Assembly: GCF_011067745.1 (NCBI RefSeq)
Contig: NZ_JAAMPJ010000001.1
Coordinates: 1,350,829 to 1,414,828 of the forward strand
Source of the DNA: Lentzea alba
Lineage (GTDB): Bacteria > Actinomycetota > Actinomycetes > Mycobacteriales > Pseudonocardiaceae
Length of the DNA: 64,000 nucleotides
Direction of reading: 5' to 3'
Every line of letters starts with the position of its first letter. Position 1 is the stretch's first letter. A program made the position numbers and the translations under genes. Below are positions 1 to 8,003 of the stretch, one piece after another. A model generated the notes under the pieces. The model was given only the letters and a program-made list of their open reading frames with translations, was not told where the DNA came from and did no database searches.

Positions 1-1361
1 TCGCGTTCCGCGTAGGCGGACACGCAGGCTTCCGCTCGGTCGCCGATTCCTCGCTTGGGGACGTTGAGGATTCGGCGCAGCGAGACCGTGTCGTCCGGGT
101 TGGCCAGAGTTCGCAGGTAGGCGAGGGCGTCGCGGACTTCTCGGCGCTCGTAGAAGCGGACGCCGCCGACCACTCGGTACGGGAGGCCCAGGCGGATGAA
201 GATTTCTTCGAAGACGCGCGACTGGTTGTTGGTGCGGTAGAAGACGGCGATTTCGCTGTTGTTGACCTCGCCACCGTCTACCAGGCGGTCGATTTCGTTT
301 GCCACGAAGGCGGCTTCGTCGTGTTCGTTGTCGGCTACGTAGCCGACGATCTTCTCGCCTTCGCCGAGGTCGCTCCAGAGCGATTTGTCGCGGCGGTTCG
401 GGTTGCGGGAGATCACGGCGTTGGCGGCCGTCAGGATGTTCTGGGTGGAGCGGTAGTTCTGCTCCAGCAAGATCGTGGTGGCGTCCGGGTAGTCGCGCTC
501 GAACTCCACGATGTTGCGGATGGTGGCGCCGCGGAAGGCGTAGATGGACTGGTCGGCGTCGCCCACCACGCACAGTTCTGCCGGCGGGAGTTCGCCGCCT
601 GCTTTGCCCACCAGTTCGCGCACGAGGGTGTATTGCGCGTGGTTGGTGTCCTGGTACTCGTCGACCAGTACGTGGCGGAAGCGGCGGCGGTAGTGCTCGG
701 CCACGTCCGGGAAGGTCTGGAGGAGTTCGACGGTCTTCATGATGAGGTCGTCGAAGTCGAGCGAGTTGGACTCACCCAGGCGCCGTTGGTAGACGGTGTA
801 GACCTCGGCCACTCGGCGTTCCAGGTCGTTCGTGGCCTGGGCGGCGGCGGTCTCGGGGTCGATGAGCTCGTTCTTGAGGTTCGAGATGTGCACGGCGAGG
901 GTGCGGGCCGCGTACTTCTTCGGGTCGAGGTCGAGGTCTCGGGCGACGAGGGTGATGAGGCGGCGGGAGTCGTCGCTGTCGTAGATCGAGAAGTTCGACG
1001 ACATGCCCAGGGTCTTGGCGTCGCGGCGCATCACGCGGACGCACATGGAGTGGAACGTCGACACCCACATGGAACGGGCGCGGGCGCCCACCATGTCGGC
1101 CACGCGCTCCTTCATCTCCGCGGCCGCCTTGTTCGTGAACGTGATGGCCATGATCTGGCCGGGGTGCACGTCACGTTCCGCGAGCAGGTACGCGATCCGC
1201 CTGGTGAGGACGCGCGTCTTGCCGGAGCCGGCGCCCGCCACCACGAGCAGGGGCGAGCCGGCGTGCTCGACGGCACGGCGCTGCGCGGGGTTCAGGTCGT
1301 CGAGCAGGTGGCCCGCGCGGGAAACGGGGGGACTTGAGGGCAAGTCGAACAAGGCGCTCAT
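1..1361 (-). CDS. pcrA: ATP-dependent DNA helicase PcrA/UvrD, 5' part (3' end outside window)
   Basis: Superfamily 1A 3'-5' DNA helicase used in nucleotide excision repair and removal of protein roadblocks. The first 453 residues are in the window. Visible motifs are the Q-motif region LNPAQRRAVEH (about 23-33), Walker A GAGSGKT (43-49), the Walker B region DEYQDTN, motif III VGDADQSIYAFRGA and motif IV EQNYRST. The ATG at 1359-1361 is the most upstream in-frame start before the divergent aromatic leader. The C-terminal half lies left of position 1. A pcrA/uvrD gene divergent from chorismate mutase is also, as I recall, the M. tuberculosis arrangement (uvrD1 beside Rv0948c). Confidence 0.95.
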   Translation of the reverse strand, partial: MSALFDLPSSPPVSRAGHLLDDLNPAQRRAVEHAGSPLLVVAGAGSGKTRVLTRRIAYLLAERDVHPGQIMAITFTNKAAAEMKERVADMVGARARSMWVSTFHSMCVRVMRRDAKTLGMSSNFSIYDSDDSRRLITLVARDLDLDPKKYAARTLAVHISNLKNELIDPETAAAQATNDLERRVAEVYTVYQRRLGESNSLDFDDLIMKTVELLQTFPDVAEHYRRRFRHVLVDEYQDTNHAQYTLVRELVGKAGGELPPAELCVVGDADQSIYAFRGATIRNIVEFERDYPDATTILLEQNYRSTQNILTAANAVISRNPNRRDKSLWSDLGEGEKIVGYVADNEHDEAAFVANEIDRLVDGGEVNNSEIAVFYRTNNQSRVFEEIFIRLGLPYRVVGGVRFYERREVRDALAYLRTLANPDDTVSLRRILNVPKRGIGDRAEACVSAYAER

Positions 1362-1524
1362 CGTTCATCCACGGTACCGGGCGGCACCGACAAAACCCGT
1401 ACCGCCCGACCACGTGTTCGAAGAGTCCGCCGGAAGACGGACCTCCAGCGTGACGTCCCACCTGGTGAGCCCTCTCACGGCGCGGACTTGGCGGCGCCGG
1501 GAGGTTCTGTGCAACACTGGATCC

Positions 1525-1587
1525 GTGCGCGCGACGTTCTTCGAGTTTTTCTACGGGATCCGGACTCCGGCTCCCGTGGTCGTCTAG
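1525..1587 (+). CDS. Phe/Tyr-rich leader peptide (putative attenuator peptide)
   Basis: A 20-codon ORF, GTG start to TAG stop, whose peptide after the fMet begins RATFFEFFYG. Codons 5-10 are Phe-Phe-Glu-Phe-Phe-Tyr, including a TTT codon that is rare at this GC content. It ends 98 bases before the chorismate mutase gene and is followed at once by competing hairpins. No good Shine-Dalgarno sequence precedes the GTG; AACACT at 1513-1518 lies 6 nt upstream and could be a -10 box of a leaderless transcript. The run of end-product codons is what a ribosome-stalling attenuator for Phe/Tyr supply needs. The peptide is read directly; its function is inferred. Confidence 0.7.
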   Translation: MRATFFEFFYGIRTPAPVVV

Positions 1588-1638
1588 CGCTCAACAAGCC
1601 ACCACGAAGCCCCGGAGTCCTCGGACCCCGGGGCTTCG
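1562..1638 (+). promoter_or_regulatory. Transcription attenuator (antiterminator/terminator pair) for chorismate mutase
   Basis: Antiterminator: 1562-1570 pairs perfectly with 1612-1620 (9 bp) and, inside that, 1575-1580 pairs with 1601-1606 (6 bp). Terminator: 1605-1615 pairs perfectly with 1628-1638 (11 bp), extended inward by GTCC/GGAC around a 2-nt loop. The two structures share 1605-1620 and exclude each other. A ribosome stalled on the Phe codons (1537-1551) leaves 1562-1580 free, so the antiterminator forms. A ribosome at the stop codon (1585-1587) covers it, so the terminator forms. There is no strong U-tract, which is common in actinobacteria. Confidence 0.65.
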
Positions 1639-1685
1639 CTGCTTCCGGGGCAAGGACTCAGCAGAGTCGAGAGGTCGTCGAAACC

Positions 1686-1943
1686 ATGGACACCACCACC
1701 GAGCCGGACATCAACGAGCTGCGCCAGGAGATCGACAACCTGGACGCGGAAATACTGCGCCTCGTGCAACGCCGCGTCGAGGTATCCAAGATCATCGGCG
1801 CGGCCCGGATGGCGGCCGGGGGTACGAAGATCGTGCACAACCGCGAGATCGACGTGCTCAACCGCTACAAGCCGCTCGGGTCCGAGGGCAAGGACCTCGC
1901 GATGATCCTGCTGAAGATGGGCCGCGGTCCGCTCGGCAGGTAG
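1686..1943 (+). CDS. aroQ: Chorismate mutase, AroQ-delta type
   Basis: Converts chorismate to prephenate, the first committed step to phenylalanine and tyrosine. The 85-residue all-helical protein has the family pattern: ELRQEIDNLDAEILRLVQRR near the N-terminus, then EVSKIIGAARM, GGTKIVHNREIDVL and the C-terminal GKDLAMILLKMGRGPLG. It resembles M. tuberculosis Rv0948c, which is short, weakly active alone and activated by binding DAHP synthase through its C-terminal tail; the similar tail here suggests the same partner, which is not in the window. The ATG at 1686 was chosen because family similarity begins there and GAGAGG lies about 11 nt upstream. Expression is probably controlled by the leader and attenuator just upstream. 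Confidence 0.92.
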   Translation: MDTTTEPDINELRQEIDNLDAEILRLVQRRVEVSKIIGAARMAAGGTKIVHNREIDVLNRYKPLGSEGKDLAMILLKMGRGPLGR

Positions 1944-1961
1944 ACAGGCCCTGGCCCGGCG

Positions 1962-3020
1962 TCACAGCACGCCGGGCCAAAAAGGCTTCAGGGCCCGCCT
2001 GACGTGCTCGAAGTCCGCGTCCACCAGCTGGGTGTCGTCCGGCACGTAGGCCAGCGGGTCCTCGAGCAACGGTTCCGGCAGCCTCAGCAGCCCCTCGACC
2101 AGCGAGTGCAGGCAGAGCGCGGAGTATCCGCGCAGGTAGCCGCCCTCCTGGGTGAGCACGACGCGCGTCCCGAACGACGCCACCCGCCGCCCGATCTCGC
2201 GGTACCCGTGAGCCGTGAGGTTGTGCCGGCCGTTGGGGTCGAACGCCGACCCGTCGAAACCGGACGCGCACACCAGCAGATCCGGTGCGAACTCGCGCAG
2301 CAGCGGGAACGCGATCTCGTCGAGCGCGCGCATGTACGCCGTGTCGCCCGCACCCAGCGACAGTTCGATGTTCACGTTCCGGCCGTTGGCGCCCACCTCC
2401 GACGGTGCGCCCGTCTGCGGGTGGTTCGTGCCCCACGAGCCGTGCCGCATGTGCATTGAAATGGTCAGCACGTCCGGACGGTCGTAGAAGACCTCCTGCG
2501 TGCCGTTGCCGTGGTGCACGTCCCAGTCCAGCACGGCGACCCGCATCCCTTGGCGCCGCGCGGTTTCCGCCACCAGCGCCGCGTTGTTCACGAAGCAGTA
2601 GCCGTCCGCCAGGTCGGGCTGTGCGTGGTGGCCCGGCGGACGCACGAGCGCGTACGCGAGCGGTGCGCCGGACTGCAGTGCGGCCAACGACGTTCCCGCC
2701 GCCGCGCACACCGCACGCCACGTTTCGGGCCCCACGACTGTGTTCACTTCCAGCGCCACACGCGTGGACACACGCAACGACTCCAAGTACTCCGCCGTGT
2801 GCACGCGCAGTAGCTCGTCAACGGACGCGTGTCGCCCCTCGTGCCACTTCAAGTGCGAAGCCACCGGGCCGTGCATCAGCGCGTGCCGGAACGTGCGCAG
2901 CCGCGCCGCGGTCTCCGGGTGCGGTTCGGCGACGTCCAGCCACGGCCAGGAACCCGGCAGCTCCCACAGGCCCTCGCCGGCGTCGTGCTCGAGGCAGTCG
3001 TCGTGCCAGAACATGTCCAC
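1962..3020 (-). CDS. Class II histone deacetylase-like amidohydrolase
   Basis: Zinc-dependent deacetylase of the arginase/HDAC fold (acetoin-utilisation/acetylpolyamine amidohydrolase group), about 352 residues. The family signatures are present in order: RPPGHHA with the catalytic His pair (about 127-133), [11 protein letters not shown] (Zn-binding Asp/His, 164-174), the later Asp in SGFDG, and GGY near 300. Likely substrates are acetyl-lysine proteins, acetylpolyamines or similar small molecules; the sequence does not decide. The first codon is GTG at 3020, with an ATG two codons later at 3014; neither has a clear ribosome-binding site. It stands alone, divergent from a small membrane protein gene and ending 18 nt from convergent chorismate mutase. 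Confidence 0.9.
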   Translation of the reverse strand: MDMFWHDDCLEHDAGEGLWELPGSWPWLDVAEPHPETAARLRTFRHALMHGPVASHLKWHEGRHASVDELLRVHTAEYLESLRVSTRVALEVNTVVGPETWRAVCAAAGTSLAALQSGAPLAYALVRPPGHHAQPDLADGYCFVNNAALVAETARRQGMRVAVLDWDVHHGNGTQEVFYDRPDVLTISMHMRHGSWGTNHPQTGAPSEVGANGRNVNIELSLGAGDTAYMRALDEIAFPLLREFAPDLLVCASGFDGSAFDPNGRHNLTAHGYREIGRRVASFGTRVVLTQEGGYLRGYSALCLHSLVEGLLRLPEPLLEDPLAYVPDDTQLVDADFEHVRRALKPFWPGVL

Positions 3021-3084
3021 CCGAATCGGATATCAGGGCGATCACGGATGGTCCATCGAAAATATCTGGAGGCACACTGGAGAC

Positions 3085-3411
3085 ATGGGCCTCATCGCCG
3101 CACTGATCGCCATCGCCGGCCTGCTCGCCGCCTTGGCGCACGACGCATACCTGGGCTTGCTCGGCTCGGCCGCGAACAAGAAGGGCCTCGCCGGAGCACC
3201 CGTCTCGCAGTTCGTCCGCAGCCGCTGGAAGACCGCGATCATCACGACCGCGGGCGCCGTGATCGGTCTGCTGATCACCAACGGCGACAGCCTGGGCGCC
3301 GACGTGATCGGCTCGCTGATCGCGGGTGGCAGCGGACTGGCCGCCCTCAACGGCGTGCAGACCACGCGCAAGCAGCTGAACAGCGGTCAAGCACAACTTC
3401 CACCCCGGTAG
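3085..3411 (+). CDS. Small membrane protein of unknown function
   Basis: 108 residues. The N-terminal 25 residues are hydrophobic ([18 protein letters not shown]), and a second helix pair lies about residues 48-95 ([18 protein letters not shown] and [17 protein letters not shown]), joined by a basic stretch (FVRSRWK). The C-terminus is polar. GGAG is present close to the ATG at 3085. I do not recognise a family. It shares the short intergenic region 3021-3084 with the divergent deacetylase gene, so the two may share regulatory sequence. Probably cytoplasmic-membrane located. Confidence 0.75.
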   Translation: MGLIAALIAIAGLLAALAHDAYLGLLGSAANKKGLAGAPVSQFVRSRWKTAIITTAGAVIGLLITNGDSLGADVIGSLIAGGSGLAALNGVQTTRKQLNSGQAQLPPR

Positions 3412-3514
3412 AAATTTCACACAAACGAGTGTCACTCGTCCTGAAACCCCCCTTTTGGTTGGTTCGACGCCTCCGAACGGCCCTACGCTGATTGCGTCGC
3501 AGAGGGGTGTCGGG

Positions 3515-4357
3515 ATGGACGAACTGCCGGGCAAACATCGCCTCGACGACGGAGTCGCGCCGGAAGAGCCGCGCCCCGTCGTCGGTGGCGACCGCATCCC
3601 GCTGCCCCGCCGCCGCCAGATCGACCCGCTGCAGGACACCGACGGGCTGCGGAAGTTCAACATCGGCCTCGTGCCCGCCTCGGTCACGCCGCCGCGCACC
3701 TGGAAGCGCGCGGCCTGGTTCGCCGTCGTCTCGTCGGTGCTCGTGCTGGTCGGACTGAGCGTCGCCGCCGCCAAACTGGTCGGCGGAGGCGGTGGCGTCG
3801 AGAAAGTCGGGCTGCCCGGCTACCCCTCGGACGTGCCGATCATCTCCGCGCTGCCCACCGGCACCAGCCCGTCGGTCACCGGCACCAAGCCCCCGGCCGC
3901 GAACAGCCGCAGGGGTGCTCCGGTGCCCGGCACCGGCTCCAGCGGCGAGCCCGGCAGGAGCGGAACGGGTTCCGCCACGATCACCACGCCGTCCGGGACC
4001 GCGCCGCCCGTGATCACGACGGTGCCGGTCACGCAGGCACCGATCGTCGACGGTGCCGAGATCGCCCAGCGGACCGAGAACTTCTACCGGGAGATGGCGA
4101 CGAACGCGGACACCGCGCTCGCCATGACCACGGACACCGTGCGCTCGAACGCCGGCGCGCTGCTGGAGGGCCGGATCGCCGACATCTCGCTGATCGAGGT
4201 GAAGGAGATCGTGGTCGACCCGAGCAAGGGCCTCACCGTCAGCCTGCTGCAGGTGACGAAGAAGGACGGCTCGGTCAGCACGGAGAAGCGCGAGCTCACC
4301 TTCACGATCGGCAACCTCCCGCTGATCAACGGTGAACGGTTGAAGCCAGTGCCGTGA
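3515..4357 (+). CDS. Single-pass membrane protein with extracytoplasmic sensor-like domain
   Basis: 280 residues. A basic cytoplasmic segment (about 1-60) is followed by one membrane helix (about 61-88, ending AAAKLVGGGGG), a Pro/Thr/Ser-rich linker, and a C-terminal domain of about 95 residues starting near EIAQRTENFYREMATNADTA. That domain has the same layout (FY helix, substrate-cavity-like helices, then beta strands around VTKKDGS) as the C-terminal domains of the next gene and of the receptor kinase at 8004. I read it as NTF2-like, but that is inference. ATG 3515 is preceded by GAGGGG at 3502-3507 with 7 nt spacing. First gene of a run of three membrane proteins leading into two Ser/Thr kinase genes. 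Confidence 0.8.
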   Translation: MDELPGKHRLDDGVAPEEPRPVVGGDRIPLPRRRQIDPLQDTDGLRKFNIGLVPASVTPPRTWKRAAWFAVVSSVLVLVGLSVAAAKLVGGGGGVEKVGLPGYPSDVPIISALPTGTSPSVTGTKPPAANSRRGAPVPGTGSSGEPGRSGTGSATITTPSGTAPPVITTVPVTQAPIVDGAEIAQRTENFYREMATNADTALAMTTDTVRSNAGALLEGRIADISLIEVKEIVVDPSKGLTVSLLQVTKKDGSVSTEKRELTFTIGNLPLINGERLKPVP

Positions 4358-4529
4358 AGTGGCTAAAGGTCACGACCCGAGTTACCGACCGTAGTAAGTA
4401 GCACCATCGAGCGAATCCCGAGCGCCGCTGACCGCCACGGACGGATGAAGTCCAGCAAGAAACTGGCGTCGTCACGCAAGGCCACGGTACGTCTTCTGGT
4501 GACCACGGACAGTACGGAGGACGAGACCA

Positions 4530-5345
4530 GTGCAGCGTCCCGCGACGACCGGGCGGAGACACACCCGTGCCGGCTCGATCAGCGTGGCTGAGCTGATCAA
4601 GCAGCAGCCGGTCCCGATGCGCATCCTGTCGAACGAGGAAGCCGCCACCGACGCTCTCGTCACATCCCTGCTCGGTCCGACCGAGAACATGATCGCGACC
4701 ACGGCCGTGATCCCGGTCGCCCCCGGTCGTCGCCGCCGCACCAGGACGAGCCGTGCCGCCAGGATCGCGGGCCTGTTGACCGGCGCGATCGTGCTGGTCG
4801 CGTCCGTCGCGGGCGCGGCGACCCTCGCGGGCAAGCGGCCGCCGAACAGCGGCATCCCGGTCTCCGAACGTCCCGTCGCGCTGTCCGGCGCGAGCGCGCT
4901 GCGCCCGGACGTCCTGTCCGCCCAGCTGCCGAACGAGCACACGCCGCTGCAGACCACCGCCGACGTCCCGCTGCCGCAGCCGTCCGCGTTGCTGCTGGAG
5001 ACGCCAGAACCGACCACGCCGGAGGTCTCGGTCGGCCCTCAGCCGCAGGTGGACGTGGTGAAGCGGTTCTACGAGCTGCTCACGACCAAGCCGAACTCGG
5101 CGGCCAAGCTGCTGTCACCGGAGCTCGTCGGCGCGAGCCCGAAGGAGTTCGTCGAGGCCTGGGGCATGATCAAGTCGGTGAACGTCGACCAGACGTCCGT
5201 CCGGCCGGACGGATCGGTGCTCGCGGTGGTGTCGATGCAGGAGCTCAACGGCAGCTGGCTGCGCATCGAACAGCTCTTCTGGCTCACCGACACGACCCAG
5301 CCGCGCATCGTCGGCACCGAGGTCCTTTCGGCGCAACGGAGTTAG
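4530..5345 (+). CDS. Single-pass membrane protein with SVAEL motif and NTF2-like C-terminus
   Basis: 271 residues. The cytoplasmic N-terminus contains the short motif SISVAELIKQQ (about 16-26), which recurs in the next gene. A basic patch (RRRRTRTSRAAR) precedes one membrane helix (about 75-98). A Pro-rich linker leads to a C-terminal extracytoplasmic domain (about 170-271) beginning DVVKRFYELLTTKPNSAAKL, similar in layout to that of the preceding gene and of the kinase at 8004. GTG 4530 has GGAGG at 4516-4520, 9 nt upstream. No enzyme motifs were seen. A role with the neighbouring receptor kinases is suggested only by the domain and position. Confidence 0.8.
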   Translation: MQRPATTGRRHTRAGSISVAELIKQQPVPMRILSNEEAATDALVTSLLGPTENMIATTAVIPVAPGRRRRTRTSRAARIAGLLTGAIVLVASVAGAATLAGKRPPNSGIPVSERPVALSGASALRPDVLSAQLPNEHTPLQTTADVPLPQPSALLLETPEPTTPEVSVGPQPQVDVVKRFYELLTTKPNSAAKLLSPELVGASPKEFVEAWGMIKSVNVDQTSVRPDGSVLAVVSMQELNGSWLRIEQLFWLTDTTQPRIVGTEVLSAQRS

Positions 5346-5511
5346 GCCGCACCCAACCGGGATCGCCGTTCGCAGTCGAACGGTGACCGCTCGTCGCGAA
5401 AACCTAGTTCAGATCGTGAAAATTCCCCCGAAGGGGTTACATCTCGGGTCACGATTCGGTATCCATGTTCCCGCCAGTGCGCACAAGCGAACTTGGAAGG
5501 GTGAACGAGCG

Positions 5512-6387
5512 GTGTCGATTGAGGACCATCGTCGGCGGTTGACCGGATCGGCTGAGTCGACCGGCCAGCTGTCCGTCGCCGAGTTGATCGCCCGCCGCGA
5601 GGCGGAAACCGTGGAGATCCCGGTGATCACCGACGACATCACCCCCGAGGCGTTCGAGCCGACGATCAAGTTCAAGTCGGTCCAGGCACCCGGCGGCAAG
5701 CCGAAGAAGCAGCCCATGAAGGAGCTGCACATCACCGAGCTGCTGCGCCGTGAGGGCCGCGCCGACGACACGCAGAGTGGCGGGTTCACCGTCGGCAAGC
5801 TGGCCGTCGCCGCCAGCGGTGGCGTGATCCTCTGCGGTTCCGTGGCCTTCGCCGCCTCCTCGTGGCTGTCCTCGCCGAACGAGCGCCCCCTCGCCGAGGT
5901 GCGGTTCGACGAGCGCGCCCAGGCCCGTGGCGCGAGCGCCGGCACCGAGGGCGTCGTGAAGCTCCCCTCGAACAAGACCCCGCAGGCCGACGCGACCGAG
6001 ACCAAGCAGGACCCCACCACGGAACCGGCCCCGGCACCGCGCGTCGCCCCGTACACCCAGCAGCAGCGTCCTCAGACGCAGCAGCCCCAGCAGCCGCAGA
6101 CGCAGACGCCGACTCAGCAACCCACCTCCGAGACGCAGCAGCCGACCACCCCGTCGACCTCCACGGAGACCAAGCCGAGTACGCCGCCGTCGAGCGAGAC
6201 GCCTCCGCCGCCGAGCTCGTCCGCCGCGGTCACCCCGCCGAGCAGCAACACCCCTCCCGCTTCGAACCCGCTGCCCACGCCGTCCAACCCGGTCGACGTG
6301 AGCGTGGACCTCGGCCTTCTCGACCCCGTGCTGAACACCGTGGGCGACACCGTCGGTGGCTTCGACTTCTTCGCCCCCGTGAACTGA
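5512..6387 (+). CDS. Single-pass membrane protein with SVAEL motif and low-complexity Gln/Pro/Thr exterior
   Basis: 291 residues. The N-terminal cytoplasmic part carries LSVAELIARREAETVEIPV (matching the SVAEL motif of the previous gene) and a second, looser copy, ITELLRREG. One membrane helix lies about 95-120. The outer part is a long Gln/Pro/Thr/Ser-rich segment ending in a hydrophobic tail (VDLGLLDPVLNTVGDTVGG) without the sensor domain of its neighbours. GTG 5512 is preceded by GGAAGG at 5495-5500; an upstream in-frame ATG-like extension to 5383 is possible but lacks a ribosome site. The outer segment may be O-mannosylated or cell-wall spanning. Function unknown. Confidence 0.75.
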   Translation: MSIEDHRRRLTGSAESTGQLSVAELIARREAETVEIPVITDDITPEAFEPTIKFKSVQAPGGKPKKQPMKELHITELLRREGRADDTQSGGFTVGKLAVAASGGVILCGSVAFAASSWLSSPNERPLAEVRFDERAQARGASAGTEGVVKLPSNKTPQADATETKQDPTTEPAPAPRVAPYTQQQRPQTQQPQQPQTQTPTQQPTSETQQPTTPSTSTETKPSTPPSSETPPPPSSSAAVTPPSSNTPPASNPLPTPSNPVDVSVDLGLLDPVLNTVGDTVGGFDFFAPVN

Positions 6388-6491
6388 TGCTGTGAACTGA
6401 CGTACGACAGGTAGCTCAACGGCCGCTCTCGGCAGGTACCCTGTGCGGGCATTCGGGACGGACCGCTGACTACCGCACGAGGAGCACGAGC

Positions 6492-6551
6492 GTGGGACCT
6501 GCTGCCGCAGCCGCAGTTCCGTCTTCGCGCGCGCTCGAGGTGGTGTCGTGA
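6492..6551 (+). CDS. 19-residue upstream ORF translationally coupled to the kinase gene
   Basis: GTG start with a strong ribosome-binding site, GAGGAG at 6479-6484, 7 nt upstream. It encodes a 19-residue peptide (MGPAAAAAVPSSRALEVVS), and its TGA overlaps the kinase GTG in a GTGA junction. The order of a good Shine-Dalgarno, a short peptide and an overlapping stop/start is the layout of a coupling leader ORF. The peptide itself has no recognisable function. The kinase start also has its own weaker GAGGTGG, so coupling is likely but not proven. Confidence 0.45.
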   Translation: MGPAAAAAVPSSRALEVVS

Positions 6552-7885
6552 CCACGTCCGACACCTCGGACGGCCGTCTGATCGCAGACCGCTACCGCTT
6601 CCTCGACCGCATCGGCTCCGGCGCGATGGGCATCGTCTGGCGTGCCCACGACGAACGCCTCGGCCGCGAGGTGGCGATCAAGCAGTTGCTGCTGGCGCCG
6701 GGCCTCGACGAGGCCGAACAGGACGAGGCCATCCAGCGCGCCATGCGCGAGGGCCGCATCGCCGCCAAGCTGCACCACCCGAACGCCATCGCCGTGTACG
6801 ACGTCGTCGAGGAAGACGGCGTCCCGTGCCTGGTCATGGAGTACCTGCCGTCCTACAGCCTCGCGGACGCGCTGGCCGAGGGCGGGCCGATGGACCCGAT
6901 CGAGGTCGCCAGCATCGGCACCCAGTGCGCGGCGGCGCTGGCCGCGGCCCACGCGGCGGGGATCGTGCACCGCGACGTGAAGCCCGGCAACGTGCTGATC
7001 GCCGAGAACGGCGTCGTCAAGATCACCGACTTCGGCATCTCGCGCGCCTCCGACGACATCACGGTCACCAAGACCGGCCTGATCGCCGGCACGCCCGCGT
7101 ACCTCGCGCCGGAGATCGCGCGGGGCCAGGACCCCACGCCGGCCTCCGACGTCTACTCGCTCGGCTCCACGCTGTTTGCCGCGATGGAGGGCGAACCGCC
7201 CTACGGAGTGAGCGAGAACACTCTCGGTGTTCTGCACGCCGTCGCGGCCGGGCGGATCAACCCGCCGACCGTCGACCACCCGCTCGCCGACACGCTGCTC
7301 TACCTGTTGAACTTCGAGGCCGACGACCGGCCGACGATGGCCCAGGCGCGCGACATCCTCAACGCCGTAGCGCACGGCCGTTCGCCGTCGTTCAGCGGCC
7401 TGCCGGTGCCTGCCGGGCCCGAGCAGACGACTATCGTGGAACCCGACCGGACCCGCGTGGTCCGTCCGGTGGCTCGCCCCACCGCGCCGCCTCGCACGGC
7501 AGTGCCGGTGGCGCCCGCGAACAGGCAGCAGGACAACCGGCCGTTGATCATCGCCGCGGTGGTGCTGGCGTTGTTGCTGGTCATCGGTGGCCTGATGGTG
7601 GCGCTGGGCGTGTTCAACAAGGAGAAGGAGAACCCGGTGGTGCCACCGGTGTCGAACTCTTCGACCGTGCCTCCGACCACGGAGACCACGACGCCAGAGG
7701 TGACCACCACCACGCCCGAGGCAACCACAACGCAGCAAACGACGTCTGCACCAAGGACGACTACAACTACGACACCCCCGCCTACGACGACTACGGTGCC
7801 GTCCGTGCCGTCAAGCTCGCAGAAGCCATCGTCATCGGCAGCCGCGAGTTCGAGCGCTCAGCCGCCACCGGGCGGACAGGGCTAA
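6548..7885 (+). CDS. Receptor-type serine/threonine protein kinase (PknB family)
   Basis: 445 residues. The N-terminal Hanks-type kinase domain (about 14-275) has a Gly loop IGSGAMGIVW, catalytic Lys45 (VAIKQLL), HRDVKPGN (141-148), DFG (161-163) and the APE-like LAPEI after a GTPAY activation segment. Between Lys45 and the alphaC helix is an insert, LLLAPGLDEAEQDEA, shared with the next kinase but absent from the one at 13187. A single membrane helix follows at about 331-356, then a very Thr/Ser/Pro-rich outer tail of about 75 residues, without PASTA repeats and without the sensor domain of the next kinase. GTG 6548 overlaps the stop of a coupled 19-residue ORF. The tail looks like an O-glycosylated wall-spanning stalk. 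Confidence 0.93.
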   Translation: MTTSDTSDGRLIADRYRFLDRIGSGAMGIVWRAHDERLGREVAIKQLLLAPGLDEAEQDEAIQRAMREGRIAAKLHHPNAIAVYDVVEEDGVPCLVMEYLPSYSLADALAEGGPMDPIEVASIGTQCAAALAAAHAAGIVHRDVKPGNVLIAENGVVKITDFGISRASDDITVTKTGLIAGTPAYLAPEIARGQDPTPASDVYSLGSTLFAAMEGEPPYGVSENTLGVLHAVAAGRINPPTVDHPLADTLLYLLNFEADDRPTMAQARDILNAVAHGRSPSFSGLPVPAGPEQTTIVEPDRTRVVRPVARPTAPPRTAVPVAPANRQQDNRPLIIAAVVLALLLVIGGLMVALGVFNKEKENPVVPPVSNSSTVPPTTETTTPEVTTTTPEATTTQQTTSAPRTTTTTTPPPTTTTVPSVPSSSQKPSSSAAASSSAQPPPGGQG

Positions 7886-8003
7886 GCGTCATTACGCCGT
7901 AGAAATCTCGTAAGGTGGGTACCCGCACCGATGGGTGATCTGAACCCAAAGGTGTGATGAGCCGTTGAACAGAGAGCAAGTGACCGCACAGCGGGGAGCA
8001 ACT

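Noticed and set aside
5449..6564. Long minus-strand frame over the membrane protein cluster
   Set aside because: Arg/Gly-rich low-complexity translation opposite a gene with a good start and the shared SVAEL motif.
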